Source: Brevipalpus yothersi (taxonomy: Eukaryota; Arthropoda; Arachnida; Trombidiformes; Tenuipalpidae). Taken from it: a stretch of DNA of 64,000 nt. The stretch lies in NCBI GenBank assembly GCA_003956705.1, contig QZCP01000030.1:1-64000 (forward strand). The letters run 5' to 3'. Below the pieces are notes generated by a model. That model was not told the DNA's origin. It saw nothing but the letters and a program-made list of their open reading frames with translations, and did not search any database. Both the position numbers and the translations under genes were made by a program. Below, piece after piece: positions 46,084 through 57,432 of this stretch. Within the stretch, counting starts at the first letter, position 1. Every line of letters starts with the position of its first letter.

Positions 46084-47385
46084 TACTCACAGCTCATAAG
46101 TGAGGAGGGGATTTGGTAGTTCTCTGAAATACATCTTAAGAAGAGAAGCAACGCAGTGAATGTCTTGCAAGATAGCATCCTCTTCTAGATCAGGTATTCT
46201 TGCCAAGTCAAACGAATGTCTTAATTTTTGAATATTTGATTTAACACCGGAAAGACGATAAATTCCATCAACTAAGCCATGCTTTTCAATGAATTCGGCG
46301 CAACACTTAAGTACCACAGGTATCACACGGCACGTTGAATGAAGATGGCTAGATAAATCACAACCGAAGGTTCTTTCTGCAGCTCTGTGAGAAGATCTAT
46401 CACTATATTTACCAGTAGATCTAGAAGAAGGACGATTAGGTATGATAGATCGGAAAAAAGTCAAAATTTTTCCACTGTCACGTAATACTGGTTGCTCTAG
46501 TTCTTGTGTCTGTGTTTGCTGAGATTTTCGATTTGGTGAGTCTTTAGGACTGTTAAGTGAGTTTATGGAAGAGTAGAAATTCGGAAATACGACCAGAGAA
46601 CTTGGATCACTGATAATCTGAACGCAATCGGAGGGAAAAAATCCAACCTTGAATAGAAGGATAGATCAGAATTATGAATAAACGTGAACTATCAGGCATA
46701 ATGACTAATTCAAAATTTTTCTCCCGGATAATTCACCAAAGAGAAACTATCTCCTTTGACTTGGCCTACCTGGAAACTATTATTTTTACCCAACCACCAG
46801 GAGTTTTCCTCAGAAGATGGAATCTCAATGATAGATATTATGTCACCAATCTGTGGAAACGAGATGAGAGAGAAAAGTTGAAATAGTTGTTTATGGTTGG
46901 AGAGAGCAAAAGAGAGAGAAAAGTAGGAGTGTATTCAATCAGTCAAGATAATCAAAATGCTTTCACGACGTCACCAATAATTCATCACACACACACTCAC
47001 ATAATCATGGAGAGTTATAAGGTTATCTTTTCATAGACATTGGGAAAAAGAGGTCTCATGGGGAGCCAAATATGGCCCACACATGAGGAGGAATGATGAG
47101 AAGATGAGGAAAAAAGATGTACGAAGCTAGCAAGTCAACGAGAGCATCATATAGCCCTAATCAGGTCGCACTGCAGAATTTCTTCCGCAATTTTTTCCTC
47201 TCTGAACTTTAATCTTTCTTCATTATTCTGCAATCAATACATTTTTCACTCACCTCAAATGATAATTCATCAGTTTCCTCGGCTGTATAGCTGCGAATAA
47301 CCACTGCTGCTGCAATGGCTGGAGTATTTATGTCCACCATACAGTCATCATCTTGTCCATCGAACTGTCTCTCGGTGAGAATCAT
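45350..47385 (-). CDS. SH3-RhoGAP protein, ARHGAP32/33 (CdGAPr) type
   Basis: GTPase-activating protein for Rho-family GTPases, likely Cdc42/Rac. Exons 47385-47254, 46850-46770, 46647-46091 and 45941-45350 give 453 aa. An SH3 domain starts at about residue 28 (VVIRSYTAEETDELSFE) and continues IGDIISII ... SWWLGKN ... VGFFPSDCVQII across three exons. The RhoGAP domain follows (RTFGCDL ... VIPVVLKCCAEFIEKHGLVDGIYRLSGVKSNIQ), with the arginine finger in GIYRLSG and later LPNPLLTYELYEKF and MTSKNLAIVWSPNLLR. Vertebrate ARHGAP32/33 have an N-terminal PX domain and a very long C-terminal tail; here neither is present, and the protein ends about 90 residues after the GAP domain. PX exons further upstream cannot be excluded. 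Intron 3 (149 nt) is one-third (CT)n on the coding strand. Confidence 0.88.
46028..46081. repeat. (GA)n microsatellite inside RhoGAP intron 3
   Basis: On the RhoGAP coding strand this is a 54-nt CU array starting about 10 nt after the splice donor (GT at 46090). Confidence 0.97.
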
Positions 47386-49208
47386 TTTGCAAAATTTCAC
47401 TTTAACATACTATGTTTGTATGAGATGAAAAATACATATACAGAGCATACAAATATCACATATACATAAGCATGTATATATGAATGGATGAATGAATGAT
47501 AGACGATGGTGATGATGATATAATTTCTTCTTCTTCTTCACACTTTAATAGTCTTGTTCACTCAACTGTACGAAATGCAGTTGCCAAAAGATGTGTGTGT
47601 ATGTGTGTATTGTAGAAGTTGCCTTTTCGAAAACCAAAACCTTAATGATTAAAAATGAGATCGAACCAATAACAACAACAATCAGCCAGCGAAAGTGATC
47701 AGACACACACACACACACTCTCTTTCTGTTTCTCTCTCTTTTTCTTTCTTTCTTTTTCTCTTTTCGTTTATATTCTCTCTTACTCTCTACTACTACTATA
47801 GTCAACCGCTTGAGTACCGTAAATTTTGATTCCTCTCTAATCAAGGAGACCAAGATTAGGAGTGATTGTGAGAAGACATAAAGCGGAGATCCCTAAACAT
47901 GGCGACAGGACTTTAAGAAAACTGGAAGTTCCATGCTTGATGATGATGATGATATGTTGTGTAAGAGTATGTGATGTATATACGCTATTTCGGTGGAAAT
48001 TTTTCTTCTTCAATTAATGAAAATTAATTCCACTCCACCAACAATTACCCGGTGATATTTGGACACAATTAATAGTCACAAATGGTGGTGAATAAAGAAT
48101 GATGAACCTATTACATAAGATCTCGATCTTTAACGTAGATTAGTGATTGAAGATGATACAGAAACGTTGGTGTAAGTTAAATTTTTCACCTCACTTTGTG
48201 AGATCACCAAAATCCTATGTAATTATCACATATTCAATTACATTACACCAACTTGAATTTCATTCTCTCCACATGAATGATAAAAGAAAAAAACCTCAAA
48301 ATCCATAAGCTTTTCTCACATCATAATCACTTGTAATTTGGTTAACCCAAATTAATCCCAAATCAACACACCAAAGCAAAAGCAACTGAATTGTTGTTTA
48401 TGTTGTGTACAGTATTAAAAAGCCTTTGAGATGTGTAAAGCTTATGCTTGTGCTTGCGCAAAAAAATGAAAATGCTTACAGCATGATAAAAACATTGGAA
48501 AAACATTTTCAAATACTACCACACATAAACATTAAGATCAAGATCGATCATTTAGTTGATGATAAAAGTGAGTTAATTAAAGTGTTAATTGAGTTGTTTC
48601 TTATTGGATAGTTTGATTGAGATTATGATGGTGATGTTACAGTTATGTGGAGAATGTGTGTTGGTATGATGATAATTTGAGATACCGAGAAAGTATGAAA
48701 TGTTATCCAATATTATTATTACATGTCCATGTAAAATACTATCTGAAAGTGATTCATTTTCTTGATGATTCATACTTGGAAAGATAATTGTTTATTGGAG
48801 ACGATTTACTTTTACCCCACAATATTAATCATATTCACACGTACACATCACAATCTGGATGGACAATTGTCCATAATGTCAACATGATGTCATGCTTGAT
48901 TTTCCAATTTAACAAGGTGCCATTTGTGGTCAACTTCTTAAGATACAGAATTACACATATATTCTATAGGAAACCATAAGATTCTCTTCTTTTTACGTAA
49001 AGACTTTCTATTCTTGTGTGTTGCATATAAGGAGGAAGATAATCCAATCAATCATCATCATGATTGAATATATGAGGTATGTACTTTTACTTTTATCTAT
49101 GATGATTGCCTTACCATTGGTAAAAAGATGACTTTGCTTTTTGCTGCACGTAATACATTCTCTTATCATTGTTTTCTTTGTCTTCTTCTTTTCTATAGTT
49201 CTCGTAAG
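47386..49208. promoter_or_regulatory. Divergent intergenic region, RhoGAP and JTB
   Basis: 1.8 kb between divergent genes. No gene supported. It contains short (CA)n and (CT)n stretches near 47700-47760. A strong acceptor (CTTCTTCTTTTCTATAG, ending 49198) just before the JTB ATG implies an upstream non-coding JTB exon in this region. Confidence 0.45.
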
Positions 49209-49667
49209 ATGATCGTTTGTGTGACCACACTCATTGTGATGTGTATTCTGGTCATACTATTGGAAAGCATATTGACTGATGATCCAATCAAGCCATTACC
49301 TCACAAATTAAAAGGCTCCGAAGATATAAAAGCTGACGAATCTCTGCAAGAACTGTTAAGAAATTCAACCGAATACTGTTGGGTATTTGAATCATATGTT
49401 GTTAAAGAAGATTGCGTCAGATGTTCCAAATATGAGATGAGAAATTCATCCATTTGTTTAGATGGCTATAAACAGTTAATACATTGTGAAAAAACTGGAG
49501 ATGTATGGATTCATTGTCAACCAAATATGGTGAAACATTTTTGGGTTTTCGAAATATGTATGCTATTAATTGCTGCCTTGGGTGCATTAGTCATCAAGTA
49601 TCGTATCAGAATAATTGAGGAAAGAGCATCAGTCAGATACAGAGGACCAAATAATTTTGAAGCATAA
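49209..49667 (+). CDS. JTB: Jumping translocation breakpoint protein (JTB)
   Basis: Conserved type I membrane protein; human JTB has been linked to mitochondria, TGF-beta signalling and cytokinesis through the chromosomal passenger complex. From the ATG at 49209 the protein is 152 aa (human 146). An N-terminal hydrophobic stretch (MIVCVTTLIVMCILVILLES) is the signal peptide. The cysteine-rich ectodomain shows CWVFESYVVKEDCVRCSKYE ... SSICLDGYKQLIHCEKTGD ... CQPN, parallel to human CWLVEEFVVAEECSPCSNF. One transmembrane helix follows (FEICMLLIAALGALVIKY), then a short basic tail. The frame is open upstream to an ATG at 49128, but a splice acceptor ending at 49198 and the signal peptide favour the later start. 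Confidence 0.88.
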   Translation: MIVCVTTLIVMCILVILLESILTDDPIKPLPHKLKGSEDIKADESLQELLRNSTEYCWVFESYVVKEDCVRCSKYEMRNSSICLDGYKQLIHCEKTGDVWIHCQPNMVKHFWVFEICMLLIAALGALVIKYRIRIIEERASVRYRGPNNFEA

Positions 49668-50471
49668 AATGCTTAGTGTAAAAAGTTGAAAAAGGTCCCT
49701 CACTTCATATGCAACAGCTATTCTTTCCCTTGTGAAAAACTTTCTATCTTTTGTAAAAAAATTTCTTCTCCTTTTTCTAAATAAAAAAAGATACATTCCA
49801 CTCAAATCAAATTATCATGATTCCTCACATTTTCCACCCACAAAATTCATCAGTTCTCATGTCGAATTTTTTAACTATTTCATCATCATCAGCCTCGAGC
49901 GCTACTCACGAGTATTCGGAAAACAACTTGTTTATCATTCTCACAGAGACTAGACTTTTACACCAGAATTTCTGGGCTCCCAATATAATTGAAAGTGTGT
50001 ATCGTGTGTAATCATCACTTTCTCTGCAAACAATCTTAATCTTTTTCAAAGTTTGATGATAAAATAATATAGTCCACAATTGTGAACCATGTCCAATATG
50101 GTGTTTTGTAATTTTTTCATTTGTCGCGGTTCCAAAGTTAATGATTGGTGTATAGGATTTGCCTTCTCATTTGTGAATGTATGTTGTGATTGTGACCGTA
50201 TTAGCCCATCATCATCATCTATATTCTAGACTTATTTGAACAGTTCCATTTTAATTAGTATACATCAGATATGTTACTAAAGAGTGGATCAATTGTGTAG
50301 CATACTTTCATCATCGATCAGTGATCAATTGGAAAAAAGCTTCAGCCAATTTTCTGAAAGCTTCTTTTGATTAGAACCTTTTGATACATTCAGGTTACTC
50401 TCCTCTCTCTCTCTCTCCTCTCTCTCTCTTTTTCTCTCTCTCTTTTCTCTCTCTCGTGAGAGTCTCTGAAT
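49668..50471. other. JTB 3' region and DCAF6 upstream region
   Basis: It contains the JTB polyadenylation signal (AATAAA at 49780-49785) and a CT-rich tract at 50398-50456 just before the DCAF6 start. The tract could be a pyrimidine-rich promoter element or the acceptor of a leader intron. Confidence 0.5.
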
Positions 50472-53401
50472 ATGATCCGAGGAAATTCGATTGTCAATGA
50501 ATTTTTGAGCTCACAAGTCAATCATCAACCTCTTCCGGTACTCCAAAACAGAATTAAAGGTAACCGACATTCCATTCCATTTCAATTGATTCATTTTCAT
50601 TCCGTTCTGTTCGGCCTATCAGTCATCAACCGACACCAATAATCATTGTGGACTTTATCTTTCTTCTCTTGTTACTTGTGTGTGTGTGTGTGCATAGATA
50701 ATCAAGCTTTAATTGAAAGACTATGCTTGACTGCTAAGCTTCCAGTTCATCAGGGTTGTGTAAGTATAATTGGTCCATCTTTCATTATCATTTATATTTC
50801 CTTGAAACTCTTCGTCTTTCAATGATTATTGACTATCACCGTTTGTTCTGGCCTGTTCAATCAGGTGAACACCGTCGCTTGGGACTCTGGTGGGCGGAAT
50901 ATTTTATCTGGTTCTGATGATCTGAATCTTTGCATTACTGATGCATTCACTCACAAGGTAATCCAGATATCAAGGTCCCTGCATATGATCACGACGCCAG
51001 ATTCTTTTTAACATATCCTTCCCTTCTCATAGGTGAGGACTACCATCCGGACAGGCCATCGATCCAATATTTTTAGTGCCAAGTATCTTCCCTGTACAGA
51101 GGATCGTCATGTGAGCAATTGAATTTTATACACTCGATTCATTTATATTCGATTATCTTTCTTGCACAATTCTTATTGGGAAGCTCATTTTGATCAAATT
51201 TCGACTTAACAGGTAATCTCATGCTCTGGTGATGGAGGAATCATATTCACCGATATTGAGAGGCCAGAGACAAGTCGAAGCAATTTATTTAGCTGTCATT
51301 TAGGAACAACTTATGACATAGTTACTAGTCCTCAAGATCCAAATACTTTCTTCTCCTGTGGAGATGATTCTACAGTACGATTCTTCGATTTACGGGTCAA
51401 GAAGTCATGCTGGACCATGGGAGACTGTAAAGAAGACATTCTCATCAACTTCAGTAATCCTGTGATGGCAATTACCGTGAATCAAAGATTCCCCTATCTA
51501 CTTGCTGCTGGATCAGCTGATAGCAATACTTATGTGTTCGATCGTCGAATGTTGCCTGGACGGCCAATCACCACTGGTGATATTCATCCAACCGTCAAAA
51601 GGTTCTATGTTCCTGTCCATGAAGGAGGAAATCATCGGATAACTTCCCTCTGCTTCAGTCCCGATGGTGACGATCTATTGGTTAGCTATTCATGTGATTC
51701 ACTCTATATGTTCAATATGAAAGATGAAGGCTTCAAGCCCCAAGAGTTGAAAGAACGCTACAAGATGGACATAAATGCTGAAGCTCAACAAAGACCGTCT
51801 GTAAAGAGAGTCCGTAAGTGATGTTTTATTTCAGCTCTTGTTAGCTCAATCGGTGATGATCTGAAGATGAAATTATTGTAAAAAATATCTATCTTACCAT
51901 TTACTCAATCATTTCAAGGTGTTCGAGGAGATTGGAGCGATACTGGACCCGATGCAAGACCAGAATCACAACGTGGTCACACTCATGGAGAAGCTGGATC
52001 AAGAGCTGATTTTATTCTTCTTCTATCGCACGCTGCTGCTAGATTCTATAATAGACCTCGCATGAACAATGCAACGAATCAGAATCGTCCTAATCGCAGA
52101 CGGCCATATCCACCGAATCTTTTCGCTTCCCATCTCAGTGGAGGCAACAATAGTAATGAAAGTGTAATCAACTCTGCTAGTGTACTAGATTCAAGTCAAA
52201 GTTTTGACGATTCCTTAATGAACACTTCGCCTCGCTCACCAGATTCGCATCCAGGACCAGAGAGCAATATATCATTAGGTGCCTTGAATACAAGCCAAAA
52301 TTGTGAATCTCAACCATCGACGAGTGCCCAAGCTTCTTCAACTACATCGACCTTAACTACAGGCTTGATGCGCGATCTACAAGTAAACCAGGACATTGAT
52401 TTGGAATCGTCCCCAGATCTATCTGATTCATCAAACTTATCAGATAGACAATCAAGAATTTCTAATCCAATTTCTAGATCATTCAATTTGCTTAGTGGAC
52501 TTGTCCAAAATTCCAATCCAACAAATGCTCAATCCTCCAATCAAGATGCCGAGAGTTGGCAAGGTGAAAGGAATAATAGCAATGAATCAATGAATACTAG
52601 TCAAGGAAGAGAGCAAAGATTTCGAACAAATCATTCGAACGAATCATCTGACGAGTCAAATATAGAGAGGGATAACAGTCGTGATCGACTATTCAGATCT
52701 TTAACCAATGTTGTGAGACAGTATAAAGAGCGAAAAAATAAGATATGGACAACTCTCCCATCTCCAGTTTATAAGCAAAAATATAGTGGACATCGTCATG
52801 CAAGAACGATGGTCAGTCTTTTCTCTTTTGGATCAAATATATCCTATTATTTCATATTACTCATACAATGTTGAAATGTTGAAATTATTTCTCTAGATAA
52901 AAAAAGCAACTTTCTGGGGCAATAACTACGTTATGAGTGGCTCAGATTGTGGCCATATTTTCATCTGGAATCGACACACTGGAAAATTAGTGATGGTCAT
53001 GGAGGGAGATCAACACGTGGTCAATTGTCTTCAACCCCATCCGTTTGATCCAAGTAAGTATTTAGGATATTTTTATGATGTGATTGATAGTCGAAACAGC
53101 TCTCAACCAAATGTCTCTCTTTTCTACAGTCTTAGCATCTAGTGGTATTGATCATGATATAAAAATTTGGTCTCCTATGGCTGAGGAGAGCCAATGGAAC
53201 GAAGAAGAAGCTCAAAAAATAATGAATATCAACGAAGTTATGTCTTCCGAAGCCAAAGATACGGTCATAATAACATCATCGGTGCTGTTCAGAATTGTAA
53301 TTTCATTGGTAATGCGAGAGAATCAAGGTATTTATTCTTTAAACTTCTCACTTTTCAACGTAAACTCAAACACTTTACCTACTTCCTTTTACAGAAATCT
53401 G
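50472..53401 (+). CDS. DCAF6: DDB1- and CUL4-associated factor 6 (WD40 protein)
   Basis: Substrate receptor of the CUL4-DDB1 ubiquitin ligase; the mammalian protein (NRIP) is also a nuclear-receptor cofactor. Nine exons: 50472-50559, 50698-50759, 50865-50957, 51033-51110, 51213-51813, 51919-52811, 52897-53053, 53130-53327 and 53394-53401, 725 aa. N-terminal WD40 repeats include VNTVAWDSGGRNILSGSDD, GHRSNIFSAKYLPCTEDRH and TVRFFDLR. A long Ser/Asn-rich acidic insert (about residues 310-590) separates them from two terminal repeats: FWGNNYVMSGSDCGHIFIWN and HVVNCLQPHPFDP ... LASSGIDHDIKIWSP, which match human DCAF6 almost word for word. The last exon adds only eight coding bases (ending NQEI). 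If that intron is retained, the C-terminus is 24 residues longer and different. The human protein has an acidic C-terminal tail that is absent here. Confidence 0.93.
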
Positions 53402-53564
53402 AACTCAATATGACCATTCTTAAAATTCTCTTGACTTTCGAGGCGCCTTATATTTGAGAAAATATCAGTTGATAGATCTAGCCATTAGTCACGAGATCAC
53501 ATGTATTTATAATCATAAGCGTCTATGAATCGTATCGAAAAAAAAATATTTTTCGTTTCTAAAC

Positions 53565-53570
53565 AATAAA
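53565..53570 (+). terminator. Polyadenylation signal, DCAF6
   Basis: AATAAA about 165 bases after the DCAF6 stop. Confidence 0.65.
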
Positions 53571-54061
53571 CTATCGAATCTCTGGAATCGTTCCTCTGAT
53601 TGTAAGTCAGACTAAATGATGGATGAGAGCTTCTTTCCCTCTCTAAGATGAAGGAAAATCTTACTCATTGAAAGAATAGATTGAAAGAGTCTTATAATTA
53701 CTTTCAAGCTTCATTTAGCATGATCAGTTGTTAAACTAATCGCGTTGATATGATATCATTCTGAGAGTGTTATGCAAGTTGTGGATTGTTTTCGAATAAG
53801 TTTTTCATTAAAAATATAAAAAATACAGTACACAATTTATCAGCGTTAACATATTACATATTCATGCAAGAATGAAAAACATGCGACCAAGTTTATACTC
53901 TCTGAGAAAGTATCCATCCTAGGGATAACAAATCAGATTCTTCAAGAAGCGATTTGAGCGAATTTTGTTTTGGAGTAATCAATGAGCTATGGTTTCCTTT
54001 CACACAATAAATAACGATCTCTAAACAAAAGATAGATTCACAATTGATGATGAATCACTTT
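53571..54061. other. Convergent 3' intergenic region, DCAF6 and SMO
   Basis: No gene seen; expected to hold the 3' UTR of SMO. Confidence 0.5.
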
Positions 54062-57000
54062 TCAATTATCACTTTCATCCTTCCCTCGACCCTCGATGCG
54101 CTTCATTCTCTCATCGACCAGCCTCTGAGCAGCAATAAGCTCAGATGGATTTCGATCAAATGCTCCGTTAAAACCTCCGTTATCTGACTGGGAAGCTTCG
54201 GTGTCTGAAGGCTGGATATTGGGCGGTCCATCGTCAACTGGGGTTGGAGGTTCGGGATGCGCTGTGCAGATCGGCATAAACTCCTCCCGTTGTTTGACGA
54301 TTTCAGCCAGCTCATCCAAATTTTGAATCCTTTTGCCATTACCACTAACAAATGGATGAACCGAATGGCCATAATAAGGGTGAAAAGCTCCAGGCGCTGC
54401 TGTAGGATATCCAAGGTAAGGCATTGGATTACCGAGACATGGATTAACCATCGGACTGTTGAAAAGTGGATTAAAGTGTGTGCCACTCATTGAGGGCATA
54501 AAGTTGATGGAGTTTGAGTAACCAACTCCTAAATTGGTTTGATTATTTGAAACATTGACAGGTGGAGATTCATGAAAACCGTTCATTCGGCTATCAGGTC
54601 GACGTTTTTCCATCAGAGGATTGGTAAGGGGCTGAGGGTTAGTTTTGTCATGATTCTGTGCCATTCCATGGGTGAAAGTGATATTTGATGGTTTTAAACA
54701 TTTTCGAGACAGAACGATGGGCTGTTTTGAAGAATGAACCGGAAGAACCGATGGAAAAGGGCAATTTGCAAGAGTAGGATAGGAAGGTGGTGAGAAGGGA
54801 AACGGTGGCATCACACCATAAATAGAATGAGGAACACCATTGCTAGAATCACGTAGCTCGGTGGTACTCGTGGAACGATTGACACCATTCTTAATATGAG
54901 ATACAGGAAGAGAGAAATTTTGACCTGGAGATATATTGTTGCGATAGGAGGGTCCAGATAAGCCTTGGAAGAAGTTTTTCCTTCGTTCTTTGCGAGTTTT
55001 ACGTTTGACGTGTTTCATTATTTCAGCAATCTCTGATTCATTGCTGATTCGACTGTCAAACGATGCTCTTTTGTTAAAGAGAAAGTTCATCGGATGCACA
55101 GGCTGATAGAGATCTGATGTGGATGAGTTGTTTAAGGTATAGTCTTGAAGATAGTTGTTCTCTTTCAAATCTGTGACTGCACCTCGGCGGAAGAGAAATT
55201 TTGGTAGCACACGAGTGAACTCGGACGATATTTCCGCTGAAGTTGCCGAGGTCAGGCCCATGTCTACAGGATCACCATGAATTGACCTCACAAATGATGA
55301 GTAGCAACCTTGAGCAATTTCACTACGATGGTTGTATCCATTTGCAACCATTTCATGCTTTCTTCCACTCATTGGACGATTGGGATTCATATCACATTTT
55401 TTCAAGATTAGCCTTCTCCATGCTGCTAGGGATTTTTCTGTGTATGACCACAGAGAGACAGCAACACCAGAGGTGAAAATCACAAACAGTTGTAAATAAG
55501 TATAAAACAGATTTATACCAATCTTCGATTGACACTCATTTGCTTTCGCAGGGGCAATGTTTGCTATCAGATCCAGAGAGCAGCTGGTGAAGAGACAAAA
55601 AGTTTCAAAGAAACGATAAATTATCGAAAATTTCAGAAAATTTATCAACTTACATGATCCTCTTGGTCAATGTTTCTTCCCATACGTGAAAATAGTTAAA
55701 ATCATAGATAGTGCACAAAACTGTACACATCACAGCAATGAATATAAAACTAGCAAAAAGTACTGTAAAGAGAAGAATGAAGAGAATTTATCAGAATATT
55801 GCAGCCAAATACAAAGCCATTAACTCACCAATTCTTATGATCATTTTGTTGATCTCTGAATTGCCTTTTCTGGCTTGATTATTTTTGTGATGTAAGATGA
55901 TTTTTAAATCGATCACACTCCGATAAAAGTAGATGAGTGCACATGTTGCACAAGCTACGATTGGAATAAAAACCACAAAAACTCGAACAATAACTTTATC
56001 TAGTCCTACATAGCAAATGCCAAGCATAGGACTGCTGTCAACCTAGAAGATTTGAAGAATGAAACATTTGATGAGCTTCAATAGATAAAAACTCACAAGC
56101 AACTAGTGAAATAGACAAGTTTTAGTATGCTTTCGATTTTGAGCAACTTACCTCACCGATGGATATGATGGTAATGGTAAGAATGAATGGTATACTCCAG
56201 GCGATAATGTGAAAGTAGCCTTCCTTTGAGGCGACAAAATTTTTGAAACCATTAGGTTTACCGAATTTTGAGTCCCAAAGAAAAGCGAGTATAACAATCC
56301 AAATCATGGCGGCAGTAGAAAAATAATAAATTAAAGCGAACGATAATAGGCAGGAAAAACTTTCCGATGTACTTGGTTCACCATAGCGTCGAGTGTTATC
56401 CGGTCTACAGACGATGTCCTGCTTGGAAGTCCAAAATTGGAGACTCCAGCCGAGATTGTGTAACAGTAGACATATACACGAATAAAATATGATCACTGGT
56501 GGATACTTGTTACTACTTTTCCAATCGACAAGAAAATTGATTGCCGAAAAGAGTAGAAAAAGTGAACTTATCGATACACTGTATTTGATGAAAGTTGTCA
56601 AGTCTCGTTGATCTTTTTCACTTAACACAGGACTTTCACACTGTACACCGCATCCCTCAAATCCAGGATACCATATATTGCTGTCTTCGGTTGATGTTAA
56701 TGGATATTTACATTTACTAGGTGGTGAGATTAATTTAACATCTTTATAGCCGTAGCCACAATTAGGCTGCATATACGACTGATCACAGTTGAGAAAAGGG
56801 GGAACACTATCGATGCTGATGAAGAAGTATAGAGAAGAAGAGAGAGAGAGAAAAAAAATATTAAGATTGTAATATATTTTCATCAAGTGTTGGTGAGTGT
56901 TGAAAACATTAATCAAAGGGTGGTAAGCAAACAATGTCAAGTGTATTGATGTTAGCATGGTGAGAAAAGAAAAAAGTTATTGTTAATAAATTTCTTACCC

Positions 57001-57432
57001 AAAATTATTCTCTATAAATTTACAATTATTTCTCGCTGTTTTACACATCTCTTTGGAAGGCAATGAAATTTGGCCATCATCACACTTGGGAAAATAGAGG
57101 GTACAAATGAAAGGCTGTAACGATGTCCAACAGCGAGGAACACTTTGAAGTACTGCTTTCCATTGAGCTAGAAAGCCTCTGATTTCACTTTCATCCCGTA
57201 AATGATTACCGGCGAAAATTCCTAAACTTGTATACTTATATGGTAAGGTGACACCTAAGCATGTCGTATTTTTTAAGCCAATACAGCTTGCCTCTTGTTG
57301 ACATTTACCATTGGCTTCGGATATTTTTAAATTAGAGACAAAAATGATGATAATAAACATTAACAGTGCAGACATTCGTATCATCATGTAACAATGGCAA
57401 ATTTTCACCATCATCACAACTTGCCTGACCAT
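54062..57432 (-). CDS. SMO: Smoothened, class F GPCR of the Hedgehog pathway
   Basis: Seven-transmembrane transducer held inactive by Patched. Exons 57432-56999, 56815-56152, 56042-55829, 55762-55654 and 55583-54062 sum to 2943 nt (980 aa; Drosophila 1036, human 787). A signal peptide precedes the frizzled-type cysteine-rich domain (ASCIGLKNTTCLGVTLPYKY ... PRCWTSLQPFICTLYFPKCDD). The extracellular linker with GFEGCGVQCESP and seven helices follow, including VDWKSSNKYPPVIIFYSC, AMIWIVILAFLWDSKFG and SLWSYTEKSLAAWRR, the end of TM7. The C-tail starts with the conserved SAEISSEFTRVLPKFLFRRGA, like human [21 protein letters not shown], then a basic stretch (VKRKTRKERRKN) and a long Pro/Asn/Ser-rich tail. 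Several in-frame Met codons precede the hydrophobic signal segment, so translation may begin up to 19 residues later than the ATG used here. Confidence 0.95.

Noticed and set aside
47545..47853. 102-codon minus-strand frame rich in Lys/Arg/Glu
   Set aside because: It runs through CT/CA simple repeats upstream of the RhoGAP gene; no domain.
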